The translations under genes and the position numbers were made by a program. The notes beneath the pieces are model-generated. The model worked only from the letters and a program-made list of their open reading frames with translations, had not been told where the DNA came from and did not search any database. 64,000 nt of DNA from Cherax quadricarinatus (Eukaryota; Arthropoda; Malacostraca; Decapoda; Parastacidae): contig NC_091312.1 in assembly GCF_038502225.1 (NCBI RefSeq), forward strand, positions 33,169,455 to 33,233,454, read 5' to 3'. Shown one piece after another: positions 11,867 through 26,200 of this stretch; position 1 is the first letter of the stretch; every line of letters begins with the position of its first letter.

Positions 11867-12168
11867 TTTAATATTTTATTTAGGTTAGGATGTATTTGTG
11901 GTAACCCCCTTTCAAGCTCTTTTTTTTATCCCCTGATGTGGGGGTTTTTTTTAGTGAGGGGATACGGGCTACCGTCCGCTTGTATCTTGGACCTATGTTG
12001 GCCTATCTGACTGCTGTCTCACTCTGAGTTTAGGGTTTGGCTTTTGGTCACTAGGAAAGCTGAGCTCTATCTAAGAGTTGGATGGTGGAGAGGATAGGCG
12101 GTCCCATTATTTTGTGCCATGGCGGCACGGTTACCACTGGGAGGTGGCAGCCTAATCCTGAGCCTTCT
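11867..12168 (+). other. Retrotransposon 3' noncoding region
   Basis: This stretch lies between the end of Pol and the polypurine tract and has no convincing reading frame. It carries a short inverted repeat, atcccct near 11929 and aggggat about 20 bases later, around two runs of T. This could form a small hairpin in the RNA. No env gene or chromodomain is seen. Confidence 0.7.
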
Positions 12169-12180
12169 CGGGGGTGGGGG
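12169..12180 (+). other. Polypurine-like tract
   Basis: A G-rich run (cgggggtggggg) directly abuts the first base of the 3' LTR, which is where the plus-strand primer of reverse transcription is expected. It is interrupted by one T and has no A, so it is an unusual, G-only version of a polypurine tract. Confidence 0.65.
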
Positions 12181-12605
12181 TGTGGCATGCAAAGAGTACG
12201 TAACCTTTATTCGGCGCATGGACACACCCTCATTTACAGGTTATCTCCCCCAACCAGCGAACCAGGTTGCTAAGAGTTGATGATGGGGCCCCATCGTTCA
12301 ACTAGTGACCAGGTTCTAGCCAATAAGAAGGTGGGATTGGCAATCGCAGAGGTTATGTGGATACCGCTCTCCTGTCTGCTCTTGTCATTCCCATTCTAGA
12401 GCTGGTTGAAGCACGGTCTGCTATCTTGTGGCTTCTATTTCTGCCTTGCTTACCGTGGAGTGCACTATATTTATCACTGTACATAGTGTACATATTGCTG
12501 TTCTAAATTGGTGAAGGATAATATAAGTCTAAACTTTTTCTACTGTGTTTATTTGCTCCCATTACACCCGGGGTAACAGGCCATTTGAAATCCTAGGTTG
12601 TAATA
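12181..12605 (+). repeat. 3' long terminal repeat (425 bp)
   Basis: This is the second LTR copy, 422 of 425 bases identical to 6523-6947 by direct comparison. It ends in gttgtaata, and the satellite resumes at once with ccaacctactacc. A short open frame crossing the polypurine tract and the start of this LTR has no coding features. Confidence 0.95.
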
Positions 12606-12610
12606 CCAAC
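12606..12610. repeat. Target-site duplication, right copy (ccaac)
   Basis: These five bases match 6518-6522 on the other side of the element and mark the integration footprint. Removing the element plus one copy restores a normal 25-bp unit junction. Confidence 0.8.
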
Positions 12611-15600
12611 CTACTACCTCCCACAAGATACCAACCTACTACCTCCCACAAGATACCAACCTACTACCTCCCACAAGATACCAACCTACTACCTCCCACA
12701 TGATACCAACCTCCTACCTCCCATATGATACCAACCTACTACCTCCCACATGATACCAACCTACTACCTCCCACATGATACCAACCTACTACCTCCCACA
12801 TGATACCAACCTACTACCTTCCACATGATACCAACCTACTACCTCCAACATGATACCAACCTGCTACCTCCTACAGGATACCAACCTACTACCTCACACA
12901 TGATTCCAACCTACTACCTCCCACATGATACCAACCTACTACCTCCCACAGGGTACCAACCTACTACCTCCTACAGGATACCAACCTACTACCTCCCATA
13001 AGATGCCAACCTACTACCTCCCACATGATACCAACATTCTACCTCCCACGAGATACCAACCTTCTACCTCCCACATGATACTAACCTACTACCTCCCACA
13101 TGATACCAACCTACTACCTCCCACATGATACCAACCTTCTACCTCCCACATGATACCAACCTACTACCTTCCACATGATACCAACCTACTACCTCCCACA
13201 AGATACCAACCTACTACCTCCCACATGATACAAACCTACTACCTCCCACAAGATACCAACCTACTAAATCCCACATGATACCAACCTACTACCTCTCACA
13301 TGATACCAACCTACTACCTCCCACATGGTACCAACCTACTACCTCCTACAGGATACCAACCTACTACCTCCCACATGATACCAACCTGCTACCTCCCACA
13401 AGATACCAACCTACTACCTCCCACAAGATACCAACCTACTACCTCCCACATGATACCAACCTACTACCTCCTACATTATACCAACCTACTACCTCCTACA
13501 GGATACCAACCTACTACCTCCCACAAGATACCAACCTACTACCTCCTACGGGATACCAACCTACTACCTCCCACAAGATACCAACCTACTACCTCCCACA
13601 AGATACCAACCTACTACCTCCCACAAGATACCAACCTACTACCTCCCACATGATACCAACCTACTACCTCCCATATGATACCAACCTACTACCTCCTACA
13701 GGATACCAACCTACTACCTCCCTCATGATACCAACCTACTACCTCCCACATGATACCAACCTACTACCTCCCACATGATACCAACCTACTACCTCCCACA
13801 TGATACTAACCTACTACCTCCTACAGGATACCAACCTACTACCTCCTACATGAAACCAACCTACTACCTCCCAAAAGATACCAACCTACTACCTCCTACA
13901 GGATACCAACCTACTACCTCCTACAGGATACCAACCTACTACCTCCCACAAGATACCAACCTACTACCTCCTACATGATACCAACCTACTACCTCCCACA
14001 AGATACCAACCTACTACCTCATTCATTATACCAACCTACTACCTCCTACAGAATACCAACCTACTACCTCCCACAAGATACCAACCTACTACCTCCTACA
14101 GGATACCAACCTACTACCTCCCACAAGATACCAACCTACTACCTCCCACAAGATACCAACCTACTACCTCCTACATGATACCAACCTACTACCTCCCACA
14201 AGATACCAACCTACTACCTCCCATGTGATATCAACCTACTACCTACCACATGATACCAACCTTCTACCTCCCACAAGATATCAACCTACTACCTCCCACA
14301 TGATACCAACCTGCTACCTCCCACATGATACCAAGCTACTACCTCCCACAAGATACCAACCTACTACCTCCCACATGATACCAACCTACTACCTCCCACA
14401 TGATACCAATCTACTACCTCCCACAAGATACCATCCTACTACCTCCTACATGATACCAACCTACTACCTCCCACATGATACCAACCTACTACCTCCCACA
14501 AGATACCAGCCTACTACCTCCCACATGATACCAACCTACTACCTCCCACATGATACCAACCTACTACCTCCCACATGATACCAACCTACTACCTCCTACA
14601 GGATACCAACCTACTACCTCCCACATGATTCCAACCTACTACCTCCCACATGATAACCTACTACCTCCCACAGGATACCAGCCTACTACCTCCTACAGGA
14701 TACCAACCTACTACCTCCCATAAGATGCCAACCTACTACCTCCCACATGATACCAACCTACTACCTCCCACAAGATACCAACCTTCTACCTCCCACATGA
14801 TACTAACCTACTACCTCCCACATGATACCATCCTACTACCTCCCACATGATAGCAACCTACTACCTCCTACAGAATACCAACCTACTACCTCCCTCATGA
14901 TTCCAACCTACTATCTCCCACATGATACCAACCTACTACCTCCTACAGGATACCAACCTACTACCTCCTACAGGATGCCAACCTACTACCTCCCATAAGA
15001 TGCCAACCTACTACCTCCCACATGATACCAACCTACTACCTCCCACAAGATACCAATCTTCTACCTCCCACATGATACTAACCTACTCCCTCCCACATGA
15101 TACCAACCTACTACCTCCCACATGATACCAACCTACTACCTCCCACATGATACCAACCTACTACCTCCCACATGATACCAACCTGCTACCTCCTACAGGA
15201 TACCAACCTACTACCTCACACATGATACCAACCTACTACCTCCTACAGGATACCAACCTACTACCTCCCATAAGATGCCAACCTACTACCTCCCACATGA
15301 TACCAACCTACTACCTCCCAAGTGATACCAACCTTCTACCTCCTACATGATACCAACCTACTACCTTCCACATGATACCAACCTACTACCTCCCACATGA
15401 TACCAACGTACTACCTCCCACAAGATACCAACCTACTACCTCCCACATGATACCAACCTACTACCTCCCACAAGATACCAACCTACTGCCTCCCACATGA
15501 TACCAACCTACTACCTCTCACATGATACTAACCTACTACCTCCCACATGGTACCAACCTACTACCTCCCACAAGATACCAACCTACTTCCTCCCACATGA

Positions 15601-18600
15601 TACCAACCTACTACCTCCTACATTATACCAACCTACTACCTCCTACAGGATACCAACCTACTACCTCCCACAAGATACCAACCTACTACCTCCTACAGGA
15701 TACCAACCTACTTCCTACCACAAGATACCAACCAACTACCTCCCACAAGATACCAACCTACTACCTCCCACAAGATACCAACCTACTACCTCCCACATGA
15801 TACCAACCTCCTACCTCCCATATGATACCAACCTACTACCTCCTACAGGATACCAACCTACTACCTCCCACAAGATACCAACCTACTACCTCCCACATGA
15901 TACCAACCTCCTACCTCCCATATGATACCAACCTCCTACCTCCCATATGATACCAACCTACTACCTCCCACATGATACTAACCTACTACCTCCCACATGA
16001 TACCAACCTACTACCTCCCACATGATACCAACCTTCTACCTCCCACATGATACCAACCTACTACCTCCAACATGATACCAACCTGCTACCTCCTACAGGA
16101 TACCAACCTACTACCTCACACATGATTCCAACCTACTACCTCCCACATGATACCAACCTACTACCTCCCACAGGGTACCAACCTACTACCTCCTACAGGA
16201 TACCAACGTACTACCTCCCATAAGATGGCAACCTACTACCTCCCACATGATACCAACCTTCTACCTCCCACGAGATACCAACCTTCTACCTCCCACATGA
16301 TACTAACCTACTACCTCCCACATGATACCAACCTACTACCTCCCACATGATACCAACCTTCTACCTCCCACATGATACCAACCTATTACCTTCCACATGA
16401 TACCACCCTACTACCTCCCACAAGATACCAACCTACTACCTCCCACATGATACCAACCTACTACCTCCCACAAGATACCAACCTACTACCTCCCACATGA
16501 TACCAACCTACTACCTCTCACATGATACCAACCTACTACCTCCCACATGGTACCAACCTACTACCTCCTACAGGATACCAACCTACTACCTCCCACATGA
16601 TACCAACCTGCTACCTCCCACAAGATACCAACCTACTACCTCCCACAAGATACCAACCTACTACCTCCCACATGATACCAACCTACTACCTCCTACATTA
16701 TACCAACCTACTACCTCCTACAGGATACCAACCTACTACCTCCCACAAGATACCAACCTACTACCTCCTACGGGATACCAACCTACTACCTCCCACAAGA
16801 TACCAACCTACTACCTCCCACAAGATACCAACCTACTACCTCCCACAAGATACCAACCTACTACCTCCCACATGATACCAACCTATTACCTCCCATATGA
16901 TACCAACCTACTACCTCCTACAGGATACCAACCTACTACCTCCCTCATGATACCAACCTACTACCTCCCACATGATACCAACCTACTACCTCCCACATGA
17001 TACCAACCTACTACCTCCCACATGATACTAACCTACTACCTCCTACAGGATACCAACCTACTACCTCCTACATGATACCAACCTACTACCTCCCACAAGA
17101 TACCAACCTACTACCTCCTACAGGATACCAACCTACTACCTCCTACAGGATACCAACCTACTACCTCCCACAAGATACCAACCTACTACCTCCTACATGA
17201 TACCAACCTACTACCTCCCACAAGATACCAACCTACTACCTCCTACATTATACCAACCTACTACCTCCTACAGAATACCAACCTACTACCTCCCACAAGA
17301 TACCAACCTACTACCTCCTACAGGATACCAACCTACTACCTCCCACAAGATACCAACCTACTACCTCCCACAAGATACCAACCTACTACCTCCTACATGA
17401 TACCAACCTACTACCTCCCACAAGATACCAACCTACTACCTCCCATGTGATATCAACCTACTACCTCCCACATGATACCAACCTTCTACCTCCCACAAGA
17501 TATCAACCTACTACCTCCCACATGATACCAACCTGCTACCTCCCACATGATACCAACCTACTACCTCCCACAAGATACCAACCTACTACCTCCCACATGA
17601 TACCAACCTACAACCTCCCACATGATACCAATCTACTACCTCCCACAAGATACCATCCTACTACCTCCTACATGATACCAACCTACTACCTCCCACATGA
17701 TACCAACCTACTACCCCCCACAAGATACCAGCCTACTACCTCCCACATGATACCAACCTACTACCTCCCTCATGATACCAACCTACTACCTCCCACATGA
17801 TACCAACCTACTACCTCCTACAGGATACCAACCTACTACCTCCCACATGATTCCAACCTACTACCTCCCACATGATAACAACCTACTACCTCCCACAGGA
17901 TACCAGCCTACTACCTCCTACAGGACACCAACCTACTACCTCCCATAAGATGCCAACCTACTACCTCCCACATGATACCAACCTACTACCTCCCACAAAA
18001 TACCAACCTTCTACCTCCCACATGATACTAACCTACTACCTCCCACATGATACCATCCTACTACCTCCCACATGATAGCAACCTACTACCTCCTACAGAA
18101 TACCAACCTACTACCTCCCACATGATTCCAACCTACTATCTCCCACATGATACCAACCTACTACCTCCTACAGGATACCAACCTACTACCTCCTACAGGA
18201 TGCCAACCTACTACCTCCCATAAGATGCCAACCTACTACCTCCCACATGATACCAACCTACTACTTCCCACAAAATACCAATCTTCTACCTCCCACATGA
18301 TACTAACCTACTACCTCCCACATGATACCAACCTACTACCTCCCACATGATACCAACCTACTACCTCCCACATGATACCAACCTACTACCTCCCACATGA
18401 TACCAACCTGCTACCTCCTACAGGATACCAACCTACTACCTTACACATGATACCAACCTACTACCACCTACAGGATACCAACCTACTACCTCCCATAAGA
18501 TGCCAACCTACTACCTCCCACATGATACCAACCTACTACCTCCCACATGATACCAACCTTCTACCTCCTACATGATACCAACCTACTACCTTCCACATGA

Positions 18601-21600
18601 TACCAACCTACTACCTCCCACATGATACCAACGTACTACCTCCCACAAGATACCAACCTACTACCTCCCACATGATACCAACCTACTACCTCCCACAAGA
18701 TACCAACCTACTACCTCCCACATGATACCAACCTACTACCTCTCACATGATACCAACCTACTACCTCCCACATGGTACCAACCTACTACCTCCCACAAGA
18801 TACCAACCTACTACCTCCCACAAGATACCAACCTACTACCTCCCACATCATACCAACCTACTACCTCTCACATCATACCAACCTACTACCTCCCACATGA
18901 TACCAACCTACTACCTCCCACATGATACCAACCTACTACCTCCCACATGATACCAACCTACTACCTCCCACATGATACCAACCTGCTACCTCCTACAGGA
19001 TACCAACCTACTACCTCACACATGATTCCAACCTACTACCTCCCACATGATACCAACCTACTACCTCCCACATGATACCAACCTACTACCTCCCACAAGA
19101 TACCAACCTACTACGTCCTGATACCAACCTACTACTCCCACAAGATACCAACGTACTACCTCCCACATGATACCTACTACCTCTCACATGATACCAACCT
19201 ACTACCTCCCACATGGTACCAACCTACTACCTCCTACAGGATACCAACCTACTACCTCCCACATGATACCAACCTACTACCTCCCACAAGATACCAACCT
19301 ACTACCTCCTACATTATACCAACCTACTACCTCCTACAGGATACCAACCTACTACCTCGCACAAGATACCAACCTACTACCTCCTACAGGATACCAACCT
19401 ACTACCTCCCACAAGATACCAACCTACTACCTCCCACAAGATACCAACCTACTACCTCCCACAAGATACCAACCTACTACCTCCCACATGATACCAACCT
19501 ACTACCTCCCATATGATACCAACCTACTACCTCCCACATGATACTAACCTATTACCTCCCACATGATACCAACCTACTACCTCCCACATGATACCAACCT
19601 ACTACCTCCCACATGATACCAACCTACTACCTCCAACATGATACCAACCTGCTACCTCCTACAGGATACCAACCTACTACCTCACACATGATTCCAACCT
19701 ACTACCTCCCATATGATACCAACCTACTACCTCCCACAGGATACCAACCTTCTACCTCCTACAGGATACCAACCTACTACCTCCCATAAGATGCCAACCT
19801 ACTACCTCCCACATGATACCAACCTTCTACCTCCCACAAGATACCAAGCTTCTACCTCCCACATGATACTAACCTACTACCTCCCACATGATACCAACCT
19901 ACTACCTCCCACATGATACCAACCTTCTACCTCCCACATGATACCAGCCTACTACCTTCCACATGATACCAACCTACTACCTCCCACATGATACCAACCT
20001 ACTACCTCCCACAAGATATCAACCTACTACCTCCCACATGATACCAACCTACTACCTCCCACAAGATACCAACCTACTACCTCCCACATGATACCAACCT
20101 ACTACCTCTCACATGATACCAACCTACTACCTCCCACATGGTACCAACCTACTACCTCCTACAGGATACCAACCAACTACCTCCCACATGATACCAACCT
20201 ACTACCTCCCACAAGATACCAACCTACTACCTCCCACAAGGAACCAACCTACTACCTCCCACATGATACCAACCTACTACCTCCTACATTATACAAACCT
20301 ACTACCGCCTACAGGATACCAACCTACTACCTCCCACAAGATACCAACCTACTACCTCCTACAGGATACCAACCTACTACCTCCCACAAGATACCAACCT
20401 ACTACCTCCCACAAGATACCAACCTACTACCTCCCACAAGATACCAACCTACTACCTCCCACATGATACCAACCTACTACCTCCCATATGATACCAACTT
20501 ACTACCTCCTACAGGATACCAACCTACTACCTCCCTCATGATACCAACCTACTACGTCCCACATGATACCAACCTACTACCTCCCACAAGATACCAACCT
20601 ACTACCTCCCACAAGATACCAACCTACTACCTCCCACATGATACCAACCTACTACCTCTCACATGATACCAACCTACTACCTCCCACATGGTACAAACCT
20701 ACTACCTCCCACAAGATACCAACCTACTACCTCCCACAAGATTCCAACCTACTACCTCCCACATGATACCAACCTACTACCTCTCACATGATACCAACCT
20801 ACTACCTCCCACATGATACCAACCTACTACCTCCCACATGATACCAACCTACTACCTCCCACATGATACCAACCCACTACCTCCCACATGATACCAACCT
20901 GCTACCTCCTACAGGATACCAACCTACTACATCACACATGATTCCAACCTACTACCTCCCACAAGATACCAACCTACTACCTCCCACATGATACCAACCT
21001 ACTACCTCCCACAAGATACCAGCCTACTACCTCCCACATGATACCAACCTACTACCTCTCACATGATACCAACCTACTACCTCCCACATGGTACCAACCT
21101 ACTACCTCCTACAGGATACCATCCTACTACCTCCCACATGATACCAACCTACTACCTCCCACAAGATACCAACCTACTACCTCCTACATTATACCAACCT
21201 ACTACCTCCTACAGGATACCAACCTACTACCTCGCACAAGATACCAACCTACTACCTCCTACAGGATACCAACCTACTACCTCCCACAAGATACCAACCT
21301 ACTACCTCCCACAAGATACCAACCTACTACCTCCCACAAGATACCAACCTACTACCTCCCACATGATACCAACCTACTACCTCCCATATGATACCAACCT
21401 ACTACCTCCCACATGATACTAACCTATTACCTCCCACATGATACCAACCTACTACCTCCCACATGATACCAACCTACTACCTCCCACATGATACCAACCT
21501 ACTACCTTCCACATGATACCAACCTACTACCTCCCACATGATACCAACCTACTACCTCCCACAAGATACCAACCTACTACCTCCCACATGATACCAACCT

Positions 21601-22620
21601 AGTACCTCCCACAAGATACCAACCTACTACCTCCCACATGATACCAACCTACTACCTCTCACATGATACCAACCTACTACCTCCCACATGGTACCAACCT
21701 ACTACCTCCTACAGGATACCAACCAACTACCTCCCACATGATGCCAACCTACTACCTCCCACAAGATACCAACCTACTACCTCCCACAAGATACCAACCT
21801 ACTACCTCCCACATGATACCAACCTACTACCTCCTACATTATACAAACCTACTACCGCCTACAGGATACCAACCTACTACCTCCCACAAGATACCAACCT
21901 ACTACCTCCTACAGGATACCAACCTACTACCTCCCACAAGATACCAACCTACTACCTCCCACAAGATACCAACCTACTACCTCCCACATGATACCAACCT
22001 ACTACCTCCCATATGATACCAACTTACTACCTCCTACAGGATACCAACCTACTACCTCCCTCATGATACCAACCTACTACGTCCCACATGATACCAACCT
22101 ACTACCTCCCACATGATACCAACCTACTACCTCCCACATGATACTAACCTACTACCTCCTACAGGATACCAACCTACTACCTCCCACATGATACCAACCT
22201 ACTACCTCCCACAAGATACCAACCTACTACCTCCCTCCTGATACCAACCTACTACCTCCTACATGATACCAACCTACTACCTCCCACAAGATACCAACCT
22301 ACTACCTCCTACAGGATACCAACCTACTACCTCCTACAGGATACCAACCTACTACCTCCTACAGGATACCAACCTACTACCTCCTACAGGATACCAACCT
22401 AGTACCTCCTACAGGATACCAACCTACTACTTCCTACAGGATACCAACCTACTACCTCCTACAGGATACCAACCTACTACCTCCCACAGGATACCAACCT
22501 ACTAACTCCCACATGATACCAACCTAGTACCTTCTACAGGATACCAACCTACTACCTCCTACAGGATACCAACCTAGTACCTCCTACAGGATACCAACCT
22601 ACTACCTCCTACAGGATCCC
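12606..22620. repeat. 25-bp satellite array, right block
   Basis: This continues the 25-bp satellite on the other side of the LTR element, with about 400 more units. Variant patterns repeat on a larger scale. About 12710-15580 and 15930-18805 are near copies offset by 3,222-3,225 bp (129 units, with a 3-bp deletion at about 14652 accounting for the difference). Segments near 20088-20550 and 21638-22076 are related at about 1,525-1,550 bp. One disrupted stretch with shortened units sits at 19110-19190. The last units (22260-22620) are dominated by the ctacagg variant, and the array ends abruptly at about 22620. Confidence 0.97.
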
Positions 22621-23259
22621 GTCACAAGAGTCAACAAAACCCAGGTTAAGGACTTACGAACATCGTTCAGTTGTTTACCTAAACTTCTATAGAAATTTGA
22701 TAAAATAAAAATGACAAAACTCTGGATTAACTTGGAAAATTAAAACTTATAACGAAAACAATGAGTTAAAGAACTAAGGGAAATTATGTGCATAATACTT
22801 TTCCTTGAAACAATTGGTAATTACGTAGGATATATACACTGAGAAATTTATATGTGCTGAGACTGTACTTTATCCGTGTTTTATAGTTTATATTATTTTC
22901 ATCCGGTCGTGAGAGGGTTACATGCAGCCTTAGTCACACTAGTGTAGTCGATATATATTAAACCTCATTAACCAGTCTTATAATTAGCACCTTAAAATTG
23001 CCATTATACTTTTTCGTACAGGTTGCAAGTTACGCCACTTTCTTTCATTTTTAACTTACAAACTCGTGAGGTCTTATTTATATGATGTGGTGACCATCTT
23101 CGCGAATTAACAGAGTTAACATTTTTACCATCAAAATTTCGTGTACTTTTTTCTTCCGTTAGATAAAATACATGAATAAGCAACAGAACCAATTTGTGTC
23201 GCGCACAAACATGGCAAGACTTCCATTATGGTTTGTAATGATAGAAAATTGAATAAGAC
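22621..23259. other. AT-rich non-repetitive spacer, no gene recognised
   Basis: This is about 640 bp of AT-rich sequence between two satellites. Only short open frames occur (for example minus strand 23004-23192), with no recognisable motif. I looked here on the minus strand for the missing last exon of the fucose mutarotase gene and saw no match. It may be intronic or intergenic. Confidence 0.6.
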
Positions 23260-26200
23260 AGACTGAAGAACTGAACACCTTCTGTTAAGACCGAGGGACT
23301 GATCACTTACTGTCAAGACTGAGGGACTGATCACTTACTATCAAGGCTGAGGGACTGATCACTTACTGTCAAGACTGACGGACTGATCACTTACTGTCAA
23401 GACTGAGGGACTGATCACTTACTATCAAGGCTGACGGACTGATCACTTACTGTCAAGACTGAGGGACTGATCACTTACTGTCAAGACTGAGGGACTGATC
23501 ACTTACTATCAAGGCTGAGGGACTGATCACTTACTGTCAAGACTGACGGACTGATCACTTACTGTCAAGACTGAGGGACTGATCACTTACTGTCAAGACT
23601 GACGGACTGATCACTTACTATCAAGACCGAGGGACTGATCACTTACTATCAAGACTGACGGACTGATCACTTACTATCAAGACTGACGGACTGATCACTT
23701 ACTATTAAGACTGACGGACTGATCACTTACTATCAAGACTGACGGACTGATCACTTACTGTCAAGACTGAGGGACTGATCACTTACTGTCAAGACTGAGG
23801 GACTGATCACTTACTATCAAGACTGACGGACTGATCACTTACTATCAAGACTGACGGACTGATCACTTACTGTCAAGACTGAGGGACTGATCACTTACTA
23901 TCAAGACTGAGGGACTGATCACTTACTATCAAGACTGACGGACTGATCACTTACTGTCAAGACTGACGGACTGATCACTTACTGTCAAGACTGAGGGACT
24001 GATCACTTACTGTCAAGACTGAGGGACTGATCACTTACTATCAAGACTGACGGACTGATCACTTACTATCAAGACTGAGGGACTGATCACTTACTGTCAA
24101 GACTGAGGGACTGATCACTTACTATCAAGACTGACGGACTGATCACTTACTGTCAAGACTGAGGGACTGATCACTTATTATCAAGACTGAGGGACTGATC
24201 ACTTACTGTCAAGACTGACGGACTGATCACTTACTGTCAAGACTGACGGACTGATCACTTACTGTCAAGACTGAGGGACTGATCACTTACTGTCAAGACT
24301 GAGGGACTGATCACTTACTATCAAGACTGAGGGACTGATCACTTACTATCAAGACTGAGGGACTGATCACTTACTGTCAAGACTGAGGGACTGATCACTT
24401 ACTATCAAGACTGACGGACTGATCACTTACTGTCAAGACTGAGGGACTGATCACTTACTATCAAGGCTCAGGGGCTGATCACTTATTATCAAGACTGACG
24501 GACTGATCACTTACTGTCAAGACTGAGGGACTGATCACTTACTGTCAAGACTGAGGGACTGATCACTTACTATCAAGGCTCAGGGGCTGATCACTTATTA
24601 TCAAGACTGAGGTACTGATCACTTACTGTCATGACTGAGGGACTGATCACTTACTGTCATGACTGAGGGACTGATTACTTACTGTCAAGGCTCAGGGGCT
24701 GATCACTTACTATGAAGACTGAGGGACTGATCACTTATTATCAAGACTGAGGGACTGATCACTTACTGTCATGACTGAGGGACTGATCACTTACTGTCAA
24801 GACTGAGGGACTGATCACTTACTGTCAAGACTGAGGGACTGATCACTTACTATCAAGGCTCAGGGGCTGATCACTTACTATGAAGACTGAGGGACTGATC
24901 ACTTATTATCAAGACTGAAGGACTGATCACTTACTGTCATGACTGAGGGACTGATCACTTACTGTCAAGACTGAGGGACTGATCACTTACTATCAAGGCT
25001 CAGGGGCTGATCACTTATTATCAAGACTGAGGTACTGATCACTTACTGTCATGACTGAGGGACTGATCACTTACTGTCATGACTGAGGGACTGATCACTT
25101 ACTGTCAAGGCTCAGGGGCTGATCACTTACTATGAAGACTGAGGGACTGATCACTTATTATCAAGACTGAGGGACTGATCACTTACTGTCATGACTGAGG
25201 GACTGATCACTTACTGTCAAGACTGAGGGACTGATCACTTACTATCAAGGCTCAGGGGCTGATCACTTACTATGAAGACTGAGGGACTGATCACTTATTA
25301 TCAAGACTGAGGGACTGATCACTTACTGTCATGACTGAGGGACTGATCACTTACTGTCAAGACTGAGGGACTGATCATTTACTATCAAGGCTCAGGGGCT
25401 GATCACTTACTATGAAGACTGAGGGACTGATCACTTATTATCAAGACTGAGGGACTGATCACTTACTGTCATGACTGAGGGACTGATCACTTACTGTCAA
25501 GACTGAGGGACTGATCACTTACTATCAAGGCTCAGGGGCTGATCACTTACTGTCATGACTGAGGGACTGATCACTTACTGTCATGACTGAGGGACTGATC
25601 ACTTACTATCAAGACTGAGGGACTGATCACTTACTATCAAGACTGAGGGACTGATCACTTACTGTCATGACTGAGGGACTGATCACTTACTATCAAGACT
25701 GAGGGACTGATCACTTACTATCAAGGCTGAGGGACTGATCACTTACTATCAAGACTGAGGGACTGATCACTTACTGTCAAGACTGAGGGATTGATCACTT
25801 ACTGTCAACACTGAGGGACTGATCACTTACTATCAAGGCTGAGGGACTGATCACTTACTATCAAGACTGAGGGACTGATCACTTACTGTCAAGACTGAGG
25901 GACTGATCACTTACTATCAAGGCTCAGGGGCTGATCACTTACTATGAAGACTGAGGGACTGATCACTTATTATCAAGACTGAGGGACTGATCACTTACTG
26001 TCATGACTGAGGGACTGATCACTTACTGTCAAGACTGAGGGACTGATCATTTACTATCAAGGCTAAGGGGCTGATCACTTACTATGAAGACTGAGGGACT
26101 GATCACTTATTATCAAGACTGAGGGACTGATCACTTACTGTCATGACTGAGGGACTGATCACTTACTGTCAAGACTGAGGGACTGATCACTTACTATCAA

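Larger units (their letters stand above)
6523..12605 (+). mobile_element. Ty3/gypsy-type LTR retrotransposon, Gmr1-like domain order
   Basis: This is a complete element of 6,083 bp inserted into the 25-bp satellite. It has two 425-bp LTRs that begin tgtggcatgc and end gttgtaata. They differ at only three positions (about 0.7%), so the insertion is young. Inside are a 321-bp leader, one long Gag-Pol reading frame (7269-11807), a short noncoding tail and a G-rich polypurine-like tract touching the 3' LTR. No envelope-like frame is present. The order of Pol domains is protease, integrase, reverse transcriptase, RNase H. This is the reverse of canonical Ty3/gypsy elements and matches the Gmr1 group. 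An apparent one-base deletion near the end of RNase H probably makes this copy non-autonomous, unless it is a sequencing error. Confidence 0.93.

Noticed and set aside
12082..12273. 63-codon frame at the 3' end of the LTR element as an env or accessory gene
   Set aside because: It spans the polypurine tract and LTR start and has no signal peptide, membrane segment or similarity.
23004..23334. Minus-strand short frames in the AT-rich spacer
   Set aside because: They are short, run into the satellite edge and have no recognisable domain or splice structure.
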